Shown here piece after piece: positions 1 to 7,200 of a stretch of 8,182 bases of DNA. Location of the stretch: contig CANRBW010000066.1 in NCBI GenBank assembly GCA_947628975.1, positions 1-8,182 of the forward strand, read 5' to 3'. Every line of letters starts with the position of its first letter. The first letter of the stretch is position 1. A program made the translations under genes and the position numbers. The notes under the pieces were generated by a model, which was not told the origin of the DNA, searched no databases, and saw only the letters and a list, made by a program, of their open reading frames with translations. The DNA comes from an uncultured Oscillospiraceae bacterium (GTDB taxonomy: Bacteria > Bacillota > Clostridia > Oscillospirales > Oscillospiraceae).

Positions 1-174
1 AGCATCGACGGGGGCAGCGTGTCGGTCTGCCTGCAACGGGAGCTGCTCACCCTCTCCGGCCGGACGGTGGAGCGGCAGGAGTGGGTGCTGCCCTACGACC
101 GGGAGCGCCACAGCGCCGAGGAGTTCCTCTGCCTGGTGGGGACGCTGCTCCTGCTGGACCAGAGCCTGGCCTGA
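1..174 (+). CDS. C-terminal end of a protein of unknown function (5' end outside window)
   Basis: An open frame runs from the first base of the window to a TGA at 172-174, giving the last 57 residues of a protein that starts to the left. The fragment begins SIDGGSVSV and ends LLLLDQSLA. It mixes charged stretches (RERHSAEEF) with a leucine-rich tail, and codon use is GC-rich like the neighbouring genes. I recognise no motif or family. The gene ends only four bases before the stop of the helicase-loader gene on the opposite strand, so the two are convergent with no room for a separate terminator. The frame is probably real because it is open to the window edge and stops cleanly at the gene junction, but 57 residues are too few to name it. 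Confidence 0.6.
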   Translation, partial: SIDGGSVSVCLQRELLTLSGRTVERQEWVLPYDRERHSAEEFLCLVGTLLLLDQSLA

Positions 175-178
175 GGGG

Positions 179-1177
179 TCAGCGGGGCTCCTTCTTCTGC
201 AAGCGCACGTCCTGGCCGAAGAAGGGCAGCTCCTGGAACTCCCCCTCCAGGCGGGAGGCCACCTGGGGCACATACCGCTCCCGGACCGCGTCCATATCCA
301 GGTTGGAGGAGATCACCATCCGCCGGCCCGCCAGGAGCCGCTGGTTCAGCAGTTGGTAGAGGGCGGACTGGACGAAGGGGGTGGTCATCTCGCTGCCCAG
401 GTCGTCCAGCACCAGCAGGTCACAGCGCTCGAAGCGGCGCACGTCCTCCTGGGCCGCGCCGGTGGGGTCCCGGTTGAACTTCAGCGCCTCGTACTGGCCC
501 AGCAGGGCCCCGGCGGTGGCGTACACCGTCCAGAAGCCCCGTTGGGCCACCGTCCGGGCGATACAGCCCGACAGCAGGGTCTTGCCCAGGCCGGTCCCGC
601 CGTAGAGGTAGAGGTTGCGGGCGCTGTGGCGGGGGAAGAGGTCGGCGTAGTCCCGGCAGAGGGCCAGCACCGTCTCCATCAGGGACCGGGGGGACTCCCC
701 CAGGCGGGGGTCGAAGCCGGGGTCGTACCAGGTCAGGGAGAAGGCGTCAAAGGAGAAGCGCTGGGAATCCAGCTGGAGGTCCAGCTCGGCCAGGTTCTCC
801 TGGACGCACAGCTGGGTGACGCACTGGCACGGCGCGCCGTCGTGCCAGCCGGTGTCGCCGCAGAGGGGGCAGAGGGGGGCGTCCTCCAGCCGGGCCGGGT
901 CGATGCCCGCGCCCCGCAGCAGCTCCAGCCGCTGGGCCTGGAGGGCCAGGTTTTCCCGGCGGGCCCGCTCCACCGCCTGGGTGGGGTCGCCCCCGGTCTG
1001 GAGGGCGGCGGAGACGGCCCGGCCCACGCTCTGGCGGATGGCGCTGTCCAGCCGCGCCAGCTCCGGGAGCTGACGGCGGCACTGGGCCTCGAAGGAGGCC
1101 AACTGGGCCCGGCGCTGTCCGCGCTGGGCCTCCAGACGGCGGTGGGCCTGTCGGATGTGCTTGGGGTCGTAGGACAC
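179..1177 (-). CDS. DnaC/DnaI-like AAA+ ATPase, replicative helicase loader
   Basis: A protein of 332 residues resembling the ATP-binding loaders that place the replicative helicase on DNA with the DnaD/DnaB primosome proteins of Firmicutes. The N-terminal 100 residues are charged and helical, probably the helicase-contact region. A zinc-knuckle-like cluster follows (C103, C106, C117, C119, in CPLCG...CQC). The AAA+ core has Walker A GGTGLGKT at 193-200, Walker B LLVLDD at 254-259, a sensor-I-like asparagine in ISSN (N292) and an arginine in VASRLEG (R309). Length and domain order fit DnaC/DnaI loaders. The start is a GTG with AAGGAGGA seven bases upstream. It is the second gene of an operon, 21 bp after the DnaD-domain gene, which supports a joint role in helicase loading. 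An IstB-type transposition helper has a similar core, but the zinc cluster and the DnaD partner favour a chromosomal loader. Confidence 0.9.
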   Translation of the reverse strand: MSYDPKHIRQAHRRLEAQRGQRRAQLASFEAQCRRQLPELARLDSAIRQSVGRAVSAALQTGGDPTQAVERARRENLALQAQRLELLRGAGIDPARLEDAPLCPLCGDTGWHDGAPCQCVTQLCVQENLAELDLQLDSQRFSFDAFSLTWYDPGFDPRLGESPRSLMETVLALCRDYADLFPRHSARNLYLYGGTGLGKTLLSGCIARTVAQRGFWTVYATAGALLGQYEALKFNRDPTGAAQEDVRRFERCDLLVLDDLGSEMTTPFVQSALYQLLNQRLLAGRRMVISSNLDMDAVRERYVPQVASRLEGEFQELPFFGQDVRLQKKEPR

Positions 1178-1183
1178 GGTGGG

Positions 1184-1191
1184 TCCTCCTT
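1184..1191 (-). promoter_or_regulatory. Ribosome binding site for the GTG-started helicase-loader gene
   Basis: On the minus strand AAGGAGGA lies six to seven bases before the GTG at 1177-1175, inside the 21-bp gap after the upstream stop codon (1201-1199). It supports the non-ATG start. Confidence 0.75.
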
Positions 1192-1198
1192 CCGGTGA

Positions 1199-2143
1199 TT
1201 ATTTCCGCTCCTTGTCCGCCGCCCGGCGCAGGGCGGCGATGTTCCGGGCCGTGCGGCGGTCCCGCTCGGCGCCGGTCGTCCGGGCGGGAGATCCGCCGGC
1301 GGCGCGGCGGGGAGGCGGAGCGTCCCCCCGCTGGATCTCGTCGGGGGAGTGGAGGCCCTTGGCGTGCCAGTTTTTCAGGATGGAGTTCATATAGGGCCAG
1401 GACATGGCCTGTTTTTTCATCAGGGTCTTCTGGTAGGCCAGGACGATGGCCTCGTCGGGGAAGCCCATGTCCACCCAGGCGGCCAGGTACTCCCTCTCCC
1501 GGTCCAGCGGGGCCCGGTCCCGGATGCCCAGCTGGGGCAGGAGGGCCCGCTCCCGCTGGGCCAGGCCCTTTTGGGAGCGGAGGAAGTCCTCGGCGGCGGG
1601 GAGGGTGTCCACCCCCCGGTCCCGCCACCGGTACGCCTCCTTCTTCACCACCGACATCCGGGGGCGGCGGCCCTGGCCGTACTTGCGCTCGGTCTCCTCC
1701 ACGCACCAGGAGGTGAGCAGTAAGATGACCTCCGGGGGCAGGGCCAGGTAGTCGTAGACGGTGTAGAGAGTCTTCAGGTCGGCGGGGGAGAGCAGAGCGC
1801 CCAGCTCCCGCTCCACCTGGCGCTGGAGGGCGGCAAAGTCCTTGTCCCGCTCCAGGGCGGAGAGCACGTCCCCCGTCCCGTACTCCGGCGGGGCGTCGTC
1901 CCGCAGTTGACCGGGACCGGCGGGGGCGGGGCCCACCAGCCCCGCGGACTGGAGGGCGGCGTAGGCCCCGTCCAGCCGCCCCTGGGCCCAGCCCAGGACC
2001 TGCCTGGCCTGGGCCAGCTCCCCCCCGTGGCGCAGGAGGGCGAGGTACAGCAGCCCGGCGTCCCCGTTGCCGGCCGAAAGCAGCCTGTCGGCGTTCTCCG
2101 CCGACAGGGAGACCACCCCTCCGGGCAGGGCCACCGCCGCCAT
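1199..2143 (-). CDS. DnaD-domain primosome / replication-initiation protein
   Basis: A protein of 314 residues from an ATG at 2143. Residues about 15-75 look like a small winged-helix segment (NADRLLSAG...SAGLV). A first DnaD/DnaB-like helical domain covers about 102-175 and includes YDYLALPPEVILLL and YRWRDRGVDT. A second covers about 205-270 and carries the diagnostic YxxxIxxxW motif (Y251, I255, W259 in YMNSILKNW), used by this family for single-stranded DNA binding. The C-terminal 45 residues are basic and low in complexity. Family members remodel DNA and recruit the helicase loader during replication start or restart. The frame stays open up to 2248, but 2143 is chosen because AAAGGAGG lies seven bases upstream and the promoter -10 lies just beyond it. 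The helicase-loader gene follows in the same operon. Whether it equals B. subtilis DnaD or DnaB cannot be settled here, so no symbol is given. Confidence 0.9.
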   Translation of the reverse strand: MAAVALPGGVVSLSAENADRLLSAGNGDAGLLYLALLRHGGELAQARQVLGWAQGRLDGAYAALQSAGLVGPAPAGPGQLRDDAPPEYGTGDVLSALERDKDFAALQRQVERELGALLSPADLKTLYTVYDYLALPPEVILLLTSWCVEETERKYGQGRRPRMSVVKKEAYRWRDRGVDTLPAAEDFLRSQKGLAQRERALLPQLGIRDRAPLDREREYLAAWVDMGFPDEAIVLAYQKTLMKKQAMSWPYMNSILKNWHAKGLHSPDEIQRGDAPPPRRAAGGSPARTTGAERDRRTARNIAALRRAADKERK

Positions 2144-2150
2144 AGCCACC

Positions 2151-2158
2151 CCTCCTTT
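2151..2158 (-). promoter_or_regulatory. Ribosome binding site that sets the DnaD-domain gene start
   Basis: AAAGGAGG on the minus strand, seven bases before the ATG at 2143-2141. No comparable site precedes the upstream in-frame start at 2248, and that start would lie upstream of the promoter. Confidence 0.8.
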
Positions 2159-2182
2159 CCCCGTGTTTTTCCAAGTACCTTC

Positions 2183-2211
2183 ATTATACATGATTTTTCG
2201 CCGGAGGTAAA
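2183..2211 (-). promoter_or_regulatory. Sigma-A-like promoter for the DnaD-domain / helicase-loader operon
   Basis: On the minus strand a -35-like TTTACC (2211-2206; four of six match TTGACA) is separated by exactly 17 bp from a perfect -10 TATAAT (2188-2183). Transcription would begin around 2176, giving a leader of about 30 nt before the ATG at 2143. The rest of the gap to the previous gene (2212-2345) is GC-rich non-coding DNA with a 12-bp palindrome GCCCCGCGGGGC at 2253-2264 and no gene I can support. Confidence 0.75.
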
Positions 2212-2345
2212 CCACCAAATTTCCGCCCGCCCCCCGGCAAAACCCCACGCCCGCCCCGCGGGGCAGTCAAAGCGATGGCAAGAGGAGAAGGGGGGAGATG
2301 AGCTAGAAAAAAGGGCGGAGGAGTTTGGGCAGCCGTTTGGCCGGG

Positions 2346-2380
2346 AAAAAGCGCATGCGGGCCGGGGGCCCGCGTGCGCT
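2346..2380 (-). terminator. Rho-independent terminator of the flavodoxin / peptidase operon
   Basis: A near-perfect 14-bp inverted repeat (2350-2363 with 2367-2380, one wobble pair, 3-nt loop) begins AGCGCA and is very GC-rich. On the minus strand it is followed directly by a run of T (2350-2346 read as TTTTT). It starts 18 bp after the peptidase stop codon. There is no T run on the plus-strand side, so it acts one way only. Confidence 0.9.
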
Positions 2381-2397
2381 CTGGGGCGGCGGTCGGT

Positions 2398-3153
2398 CTA
2401 CACCCCCACGCTGTGGTTTTCCTCGCAGATCTGTCGCAGCGCGCCGCCGGCCAGGAGGTAGCCCTCGCCGTAGAGGGTGGCCGCGCCGCCCTCGGCCAGC
2501 ACATAGCTGCCGTCGGGGATGGCCAGGAACCGGTGGCCCACGCTGTCGGGATAGGTGACGTCCTCGTAGAGGCGGCGGCCGTCCAGCCTACTGTCCCGCG
2601 TCAGCTGGTAGTGGGGCAGGAGGTTGAGCCCGGTCAGCCCCAGGCCGGGGAGCCAGCGGACGTACCGGGGGTCGGACGCCTCCCCGGGCAGTTCCGGCTG
2701 GGCGTAGACCCGCTCGGCGGCGTTCATGCTCCCGGCGCTGACGCCGATGAGGACGCCCCGGAAGCCCGCCAGCTTTTCCCGGAGGCGGACGCGGCGGAAA
2801 AAGGCGTTCTGGGTGGGCACATGGCCGCCGCCCAGGAGGATGACGTCGTAGGCGGCCGGGTCCGGCCCGACCGCGCGGTCGTCCCACAGGTCCACGGGGC
2901 CGAGGGACAGACCGCTCCGGGCCAGCGCCCCGGCGAAAAACGCCGCCATCCGGTCGTTGTCCCCGTGCTCCCCCGGCGACGCGGCGACGATGAGGCACCG
3001 GGCCCGCCCCGGCCAGCGGGCGGCCAGGTTTTCCACGAAGCCGTTCATGGGGTCCAGCCCGTCCACCGCGCGGCTGCCGTCCAGCGGGCCGGTGGGGCTG
3101 TTGGTCAAAAACAGGGTCGGGCCGCGGTCCGGCCGGGAGCTCTGGCCGCCCAC
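2398..3153 (-). CDS. Peptidase S51 family protein (dipeptidase E-like)
   Basis: About 251 residues resembling the S51 serine peptidases related to dipeptidase E, cytoplasmic enzymes with a Rossmann-like fold that in characterised members release N-terminal aspartyl residues from dipeptides. A conserved early strand TLFLTNS is at 13-19. LGGGHVPTQN (107-116) forms the glycine-rich loop. The nucleophile elbow is GVSAGS (137-142) with the probable catalytic serine at 139. A histidine in LLPHYQ (H181) is the likely triad partner. There is no signal peptide. The start is uncertain: a GTG at 3153, one base after the upstream stop, leaves a short leader before the conserved strand; an in-frame TTG at 3174 with AGGGAG just upstream would add seven residues and overlap the flavodoxin gene. 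Either way translation is probably coupled. The substrate is unknown; cyanophycinase-like S51 members are an alternative. Confidence 0.85.
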   Translation of the reverse strand: MGGQSSRPDRGPTLFLTNSPTGPLDGSRAVDGLDPMNGFVENLAARWPGRARCLIVAASPGEHGDNDRMAAFFAGALARSGLSLGPVDLWDDRAVGPDPAAYDVILLGGGHVPTQNAFFRRVRLREKLAGFRGVLIGVSAGSMNAAERVYAQPELPGEASDPRYVRWLPGLGLTGLNLLPHYQLTRDSRLDGRRLYEDVTYPDSVGHRFLAIPDGSYVLAEGGAATLYGEGYLLAGGALRQICEENHSVGV

Positions 3154-3154
3154 G

Positions 3155-3601
3155 TCACACCACCAGCCCGTCAAGGAACTCCCTGGCGGAGCGCAGGTCG
3201 GCCTCGCTGGGCCGCCCCTTGGCGATGCCGCCCACCAGCTTGAAGGGGCCGAAGGTGTCGTAGCCCTTGCAGAAGAACTGGCCCAGCACCTGGGGGTTCC
3301 GGTCGGCGAGGGCGGCGCGGATGGCGTCGCTGTTTTTGGCCGAGGGCGAACCGCCGGTGAAGACGAAAAAGGTCTTGCCGCCGGCGGGGAAGTGCCGCTG
3401 GGCGAAGTCGATGACGCTCTGGTGGAACTTGCCGAAGTAGATGCCGGAGGCGAAGCCGATCACGTCGTAGCGCGCCGGGTCAAAGGCCGCCTGGCCGGCG
3501 ACGTCGATGAGCTCCACGTCCTCCCGGCCCCCGGCCATGGCCTCCACCACCTTCGCGGTGTTGCCGTGGTGCTGGGAGCGGTAACAAATGGCGATCTTCA
3601 T
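3155..3601 (-). CDS. Flavodoxin-like FMN-binding protein
   Basis: A protein of 148 residues with the layout of short-chain flavodoxins, cytoplasmic one- or two-electron carriers. The N-terminal strand MKIAICYRS leads into a phosphate-binding loop (RSQHHGNT, 8-15), where a GNT replaces the classical TGNT. DVIGFASGIYFGKFH (46-60) matches the first isoalloxazine-binding loop, with Y55 as a possible stacking residue. FFVFTGGSP (78-86) is the third core strand with its loop. The C-terminus has a helix ending REFLDGLVV. The ATG at 3601-3599 is preceded by AAAAGGAG at 3618-3611 and a well-placed promoter; the frame stays open up to 4156 but lies upstream of both signals, so the longer version is rejected. 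It is the first gene of an operon with the peptidase. No redox partner is visible, so the physiological role is open. Confidence 0.88.
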   Translation of the reverse strand: MKIAICYRSQHHGNTAKVVEAMAGGREDVELIDVAGQAAFDPARYDVIGFASGIYFGKFHQSVIDFAQRHFPAGGKTFFVFTGGSPSAKNSDAIRAALADRNPQVLGQFFCKGYDTFGPFKLVGGIAKGRPSEADLRSAREFLDGLVV

Positions 3602-3641
3602 AGCTGTCCTCTCCTTTTGCCCCGTGGGGCGGGATAGCTCC

Positions 3642-3670
3642 ATCTTAACCGCCGCCCGGCCAAATGTCAA
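3642..3670 (-). promoter_or_regulatory. Sigma-A-like promoter for the flavodoxin / peptidase operon
   Basis: On the minus strand a perfect -35 TTGACA (3670-3665) is followed after exactly 17 bp by TAAGAT (3647-3642; four of six match TATAAT). The start codon lies about 40 bp further on. A small GCCCC-AC-GGGGC inverted repeat (3630-3619) falls in the predicted 5' leader just before the Shine-Dalgarno. Confidence 0.75.
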
Positions 3671-3771
3671 ATGCCCCGCAGACGAGCGACGCGTCGGCGG
3701 CTTTCGTCGAAAAATGGAAAGTTGTTTTGCCTCCATGGGTACCGCCCCGACAAGGCTTCCAGTTGTTTCAT

Positions 3772-3801
3772 GGGATAAGTTCCGCGGGGCGGTCCAAACT
3801 A
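3772..3801 (+). promoter_or_regulatory. Sigma-G-like (forespore) promoter for the SASP gene
   Basis: GGGATA (3772-3777) and CAAACTA (3795-3801) are separated by 17 bp. The -10-like element differs at one position from the CATACTA that sigma-G recognises, and the -35-like element keeps the G.ATA core. Sigma-G is the known driver of alpha/beta SASP genes. Predicted start near 3808, about 50 nt before the ATG. Confidence 0.6.
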
Positions 3802-3806
3802 GGCGT

Positions 3807-3821
3807 GGGTCGAAAAGACCC
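3807..3821 (+). other. Small hairpin in the SASP 5' leader
   Basis: GGGTC-GAAAA-GACCC, a 5-bp stem with a 5-nt loop, sits at the predicted 5' end of the SASP mRNA. It could stabilise the transcript; there is no T run, so it is not a terminator. Confidence 0.4.
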
Positions 3822-3859
3822 GGACGACAAACGGAAAAAAGAGAAAAGGAGAAACGACC

Positions 3860-4123
3860 ATGTCTAGCAAGAACTCCAACAAGCTGAACATCCCCGAGGC
3901 CCGGGACGCCATGGACAAGTTCAAGATGGAGGCCGCCAACGAGGTTGGCGTCAACCTGAAGCAGGGCTACAACGGCGACCTGACCTCCCGCCAGGCCGGC
4001 TCCGTGGGCGGCCAGATGGTCAAGAACGTGTCGCCCATGCGAAAGACGAGTTTTTGGCGGAATGACAGGACCGCGCCGGGGCATACGGTGGAGGCCAGGT
4101 ACATAGCGTGTCTTATTGTGTGA
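3860..4123 (+). CDS. Alpha/beta-type small acid-soluble spore protein with a frameshifted C-terminus
   Basis: The first 57 residues are a typical alpha/beta SASP, which coats and protects spore DNA and is degraded on germination. KFKMEAANEVGVNL (20-33) holds the germination-protease site region, with the expected cut after E24. The DNA-binding signature GDLTSRQAGSVGGQMVK spans 39-55. The ATG is preceded by AAGGAG with 8-nt spacing and a sigma-G-like promoter. After V57 (GTG at 4028-4030) the open frame continues as SPMRKTSFWRND and ends at 4123 in a tail unlike any SASP. In the -1 frame the same bases read VAHAKDEFLAE and stop at TGA 4063-4065, matching the helical end seen in relatives and giving a normal 68 residues. 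The simplest reading is loss of one base, GTGGTC becoming GTGTC. The locus is therefore a recently frameshifted gene, or contains a sequencing error; the DNA-binding core is intact. Confidence 0.85.
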   Translation: MSSKNSNKLNIPEARDAMDKFKMEAANEVGVNLKQGYNGDLTSRQAGSVGGQMVKNVSPMRKTSFWRNDRTAPGHTVEARYIACLIV

Positions 4124-4233
4124 TGGAATATCGTGAATTCTCGAGTCACTGTTCATACGGGCAGCGATTCGAATTTTGGCACATTTTGTTCGCTGTGGAC
4201 TTTCCCAGAGGTGGATACAGAAGAAAAAACCAA
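4124..4233. other. Non-coding gap between SASP gene and CRISPR trailer
   Basis: About 110 bp, visibly less GC-rich than the genes to the left, with no gene, no further repeat copy and no convincing hairpin terminator for either the SASP transcript (plus) or the array transcript (minus). An A run at 4223-4229 reads as TTTTTT on the minus strand just past the last degenerate repeat, but the hairpin formed by that repeat has two mismatches and lies about 12 nt away. Confidence 0.5.
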
Positions 4234-4265
4234 ATTTAATCCACGCATTCCGCGAGGGGCGCGAC
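4234..4265 (-). repeat. Degenerate terminal CRISPR repeat (leader-distal end)
   Basis: A 32-bp copy that aligns to the array repeat with one deleted base and about seven substitutions, several inside the hairpin stem. It keeps the repeat/spacer phase: a 33-bp spacer (4266-4298) separates it from the next copy. The next repeat (4299-4331) is also variant, with three changes: loop GTGT for TTGC on the plus strand, and one change in the handle. From 4365 onward the copies are essentially identical. Confidence 0.85.
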
Positions 4266-7200
4266 GGATTGCGCCCCCAGGTACGCCGGACGCAACTGAT
4301 TTCGACCCACGCACCCCGTGTGGGGTGCGACCTCCAGCGCGATCAACCTGTTCATCCAAAACACATTTCAACCCACGCACCCCTTGCGGGGTGCGACGCC
4401 ATCGAGGGCGAGCGCTTCGATTGCCTCATCATTTCAACCCACGCACCCCTTGCGGGGTGCGACTGCGGATGAAGAGAGCAACACAGCAGACCACCGGATT
4501 TCAACCCACGCACCCCTTGCGGGGTGCGACCGCTCCAGGGCCGCCTCTATCCACTTGTCCGGGATATTTCAACCCACGCACCCCTTGCGGGGTGCGACGG
4601 GGCCCTGGGCGAGATCGTCCTGGCCCCCGGACAATTTCAACCCACGCACCCCTTGCGGGGTGCGACCAGGGCGCGAAACCGCTTGGCCTGGTGGTTTTTA
4701 TTTCAACCCACGCACCCCTTGCGGGGTGCGACGCCGCACCGCCTCAAAGGTGGTGGGGTCGGCCCAGATTTCAACCCACGCACCCCTTGCGGGGTGCGAC
4801 CGTAGAGACCGGGGATCAGGTCAGTCATCGCCCGATTTCAACCCACGCACCCCTTGCGGGGTGCGACCAGTTGATCCACGACGCCAAGCTGGAGGCGTTC
4901 GTGATTTCAACCCACGCACCCCTTGCGGGGTGCGACGGCGATGTACCGCTGGACAGAGGCGGCCAAGTTATTTCAACCCACGCACCCCTTGCGGGGTGCG
5001 ACTCGCCCTGGGCTTGTGGTACGACCTCTACCGGGGATTTCAACCCACGCACCCCTTGCGGGGTGCGACTCTTCGAGCCGGGGGACCACCACCGGCTGGC
5101 GGGATTTCAACCCACGCACCCCTTGCGGGGTGCGACCCAGGTGAAGTGGGTCAACTCGTCAAAGGCGATATTTCAACCCACGCACCCCTTGCGGGGGGCG
5201 ACACCGGGTCCCCGGCCCGTTTGCCCTGCACCGGGAATTTCAACCCACGCACCCCTTGCGGGGTGCGACGGTACTATGATAATCTCTTCTCGCCGGATTT
5301 GGCATTTCAACCCACGCACCCCTTGCGGGGTGCGACAAAGGAGCAAGAGAGTTTCAAAGGCAAGTTACAATTTCAACCCACGCACCCCTTGCGGGGTGCG
5401 ACGCCGAGCAACAGCGAGATCATCCACATCTTCGAATTTCAACCCACGCACCCCTTGCGGGGTGCGACGTTCTATGGCTTCTAAAGTTTCTGGAGTGATG
5501 CATTTCAACCCACGCACCCCTTGCGGGGTGCGACAGTATTATGGCAATGCACCTTATGAGTTGGGCGGATTTCAACCCACGCACCCCTTGCGGGGTGCGA
5601 CGGACGGGCTGTTGGAGCGGCAGGACGCCGTGGAATTTCAACCCACGCACCCCTTGCGGGGTGCGACACGGCGGCGGAGGAGGTGACGCGGGCCAGGGTG
5701 GTATTTCAACCCACGCACCCCTTGCGGGGTGCGACGCCTGTCCGGGTCCACCGCGTACCACCCCACCGCATTTCAACCCACGCACCCCTTGCGGGGTGCG
5801 ACTCGATGAATTTTTGACCCGAACAGCCTATTTACCTATTTCAACCCACGCACCCCTTGCGGGGTGCGACCGTTTGGGCGGTCCTATTTTGTGCGTAATA
5901 TTGAATTTCAACCCACGCACCCCTTGCGGGGTGCGACGTTAGAGGGGTCTGGTTTGGTCTGGTTAATCGGATTTCAACCCACGCACCCCTTGCGGGGTGC
6001 GACGCCGTCGGGGTCCTCAGCAAATGCCAGGACCGGATTTCAACCCACGCACCCCTTGCGGGGTGCGACTCAGATTTTTACCTAGATTTAACAATCCGTA
6101 GCCAATTTCAACCCACGCACCCCTTGCGGGGTGCGACGTAAATAGGGGACGGCGGATTTTTTGTTTACGCCTATTTCAACCCACGCACCCCTTGCGGGGT
6201 GCGACATGAGTAGCCGGGAAATTGATAAAAAGGTCAAGATTTCAACCCACGCACCCCTTGCGGGGTGCGACGTCAGGCGGGGTGTGGCGCTCCTCGCCGC
6301 CAACATTATTTCAACCCACGCACCCCTTGCGGGGTGCGACGTCATGGCGTTTTCCACGGCGGTATAAATCATGATTTCAACCCACGCACCCCTTGCGGGG
6401 TGCGACGATTGTACTGTTGCTCTTGCTTGTGGACAATTGCATTTCAACCCACGCACCCCTTGCGGGGTGCGACGGCAGCTTGTCCTTGGCCTCTTCCCAC
6501 TCCGCCAGATTTCAACCCACGCACCCCTTGCGGGGTGCGACCTTGGCCGGGTCCGCGTCGCCGTACTTGGCCGCCAGATTTCAACCCACGCACCCCTTGC
6601 GGGGTGCGACATGGCAACCATCCCAACACGGTCTGTACGACAACATTTCAACCCACGCACCCCTTGCGGGGTGCGACGTTAAAACCGTCAGTTCCAGATA
6701 TTATGCCAGACGATTTCAACCCACGCACCCCTTGCGGGGTGCGACGCCTACAATCTGACCCGGTGTATGGCCTTGCCTCATATTTCAACCCACGCACCCC
6801 TTGCGGGGTGCGACGATATAATTGCTCCGGAGATAACCGTTATACGTAATTTCAACCCACGCACCCCTTGCGGGGTGCGACTATCCTTGATGCCAATAAA
6901 GGGTAAGTATAGCTATTTCAACCCACGCACCCCTTGCGGGGTGCGACCTTGCGTATGCCGTCACCCACACCCCCCACGGGTAATTTCAACCCACGCACCC
7001 CTTGCGGGGTGCGACCTCAAATGTTATAATTTGGACGTACCCAGCAATAAATTTCAACCCACGCACCCCTTGCGGGGTGCGACCCGCTCGCATATGGTTG
7101 GGTTTTAATGCCCTCCAAATTTCAACCCACGCACCCCTTGCGGGGTGCGACTGGAGGACGCTTTGACGTTTTGCTTTTCCGCAAGATTTCAACCCACGCA

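Noticed and set aside
353..1198. Plus-strand open frames opposite the helicase-loader gene (for example 281 residues)
   Set aside because: Antisense shadows in GC-rich DNA; low-complexity composition and no recognisable motif.
747..2174. A 475-residue minus-strand open frame spanning both replication genes
   Set aside because: It is a shadow frame of the DnaD-domain and helicase-loader genes, proline/glycine/arginine-rich as expected from high-GC DNA, with no domain. The two true genes have motifs, ribosome binding sites and a promoter.
2374..3243. A 289-residue plus-strand open frame opposite the peptidase gene
   Set aside because: Antisense shadow; the minus strand has the GVSAGS nucleophile motif and a terminator in the right place.
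3588..3887. Small plus-strand open frames between flavodoxin and SASP
   Set aside because: They overlap the promoters and SASP leader, lack ribosome binding sites and show no coding pattern.
3602..4156. N-terminal extension of the flavodoxin frame up to 4156
   Set aside because: It would cross the flavodoxin promoter and overlap the SASP gene antisense. The internal ATG at 3601 has a good ribosome binding site and gives the normal flavodoxin start.
4133..5686. A 517-residue plus-strand open frame and many similar ones through 8025, rich in ISTHAPLAGCD, FNPRTPCGVR and FQPTHPLRGAT
   Set aside because: These peptides are the three plus-strand frames of the CRISPR repeat, which has no stop codon; spacers join them by chance. 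No ribosome binding site or family similarity.
6088..6660. Minus-strand open frames with SHPARGAWVEI, RTPQGVRGLK and VAPRKGCVG
   Set aside because: They are the three minus-strand frames of the same repeat and not proteins.
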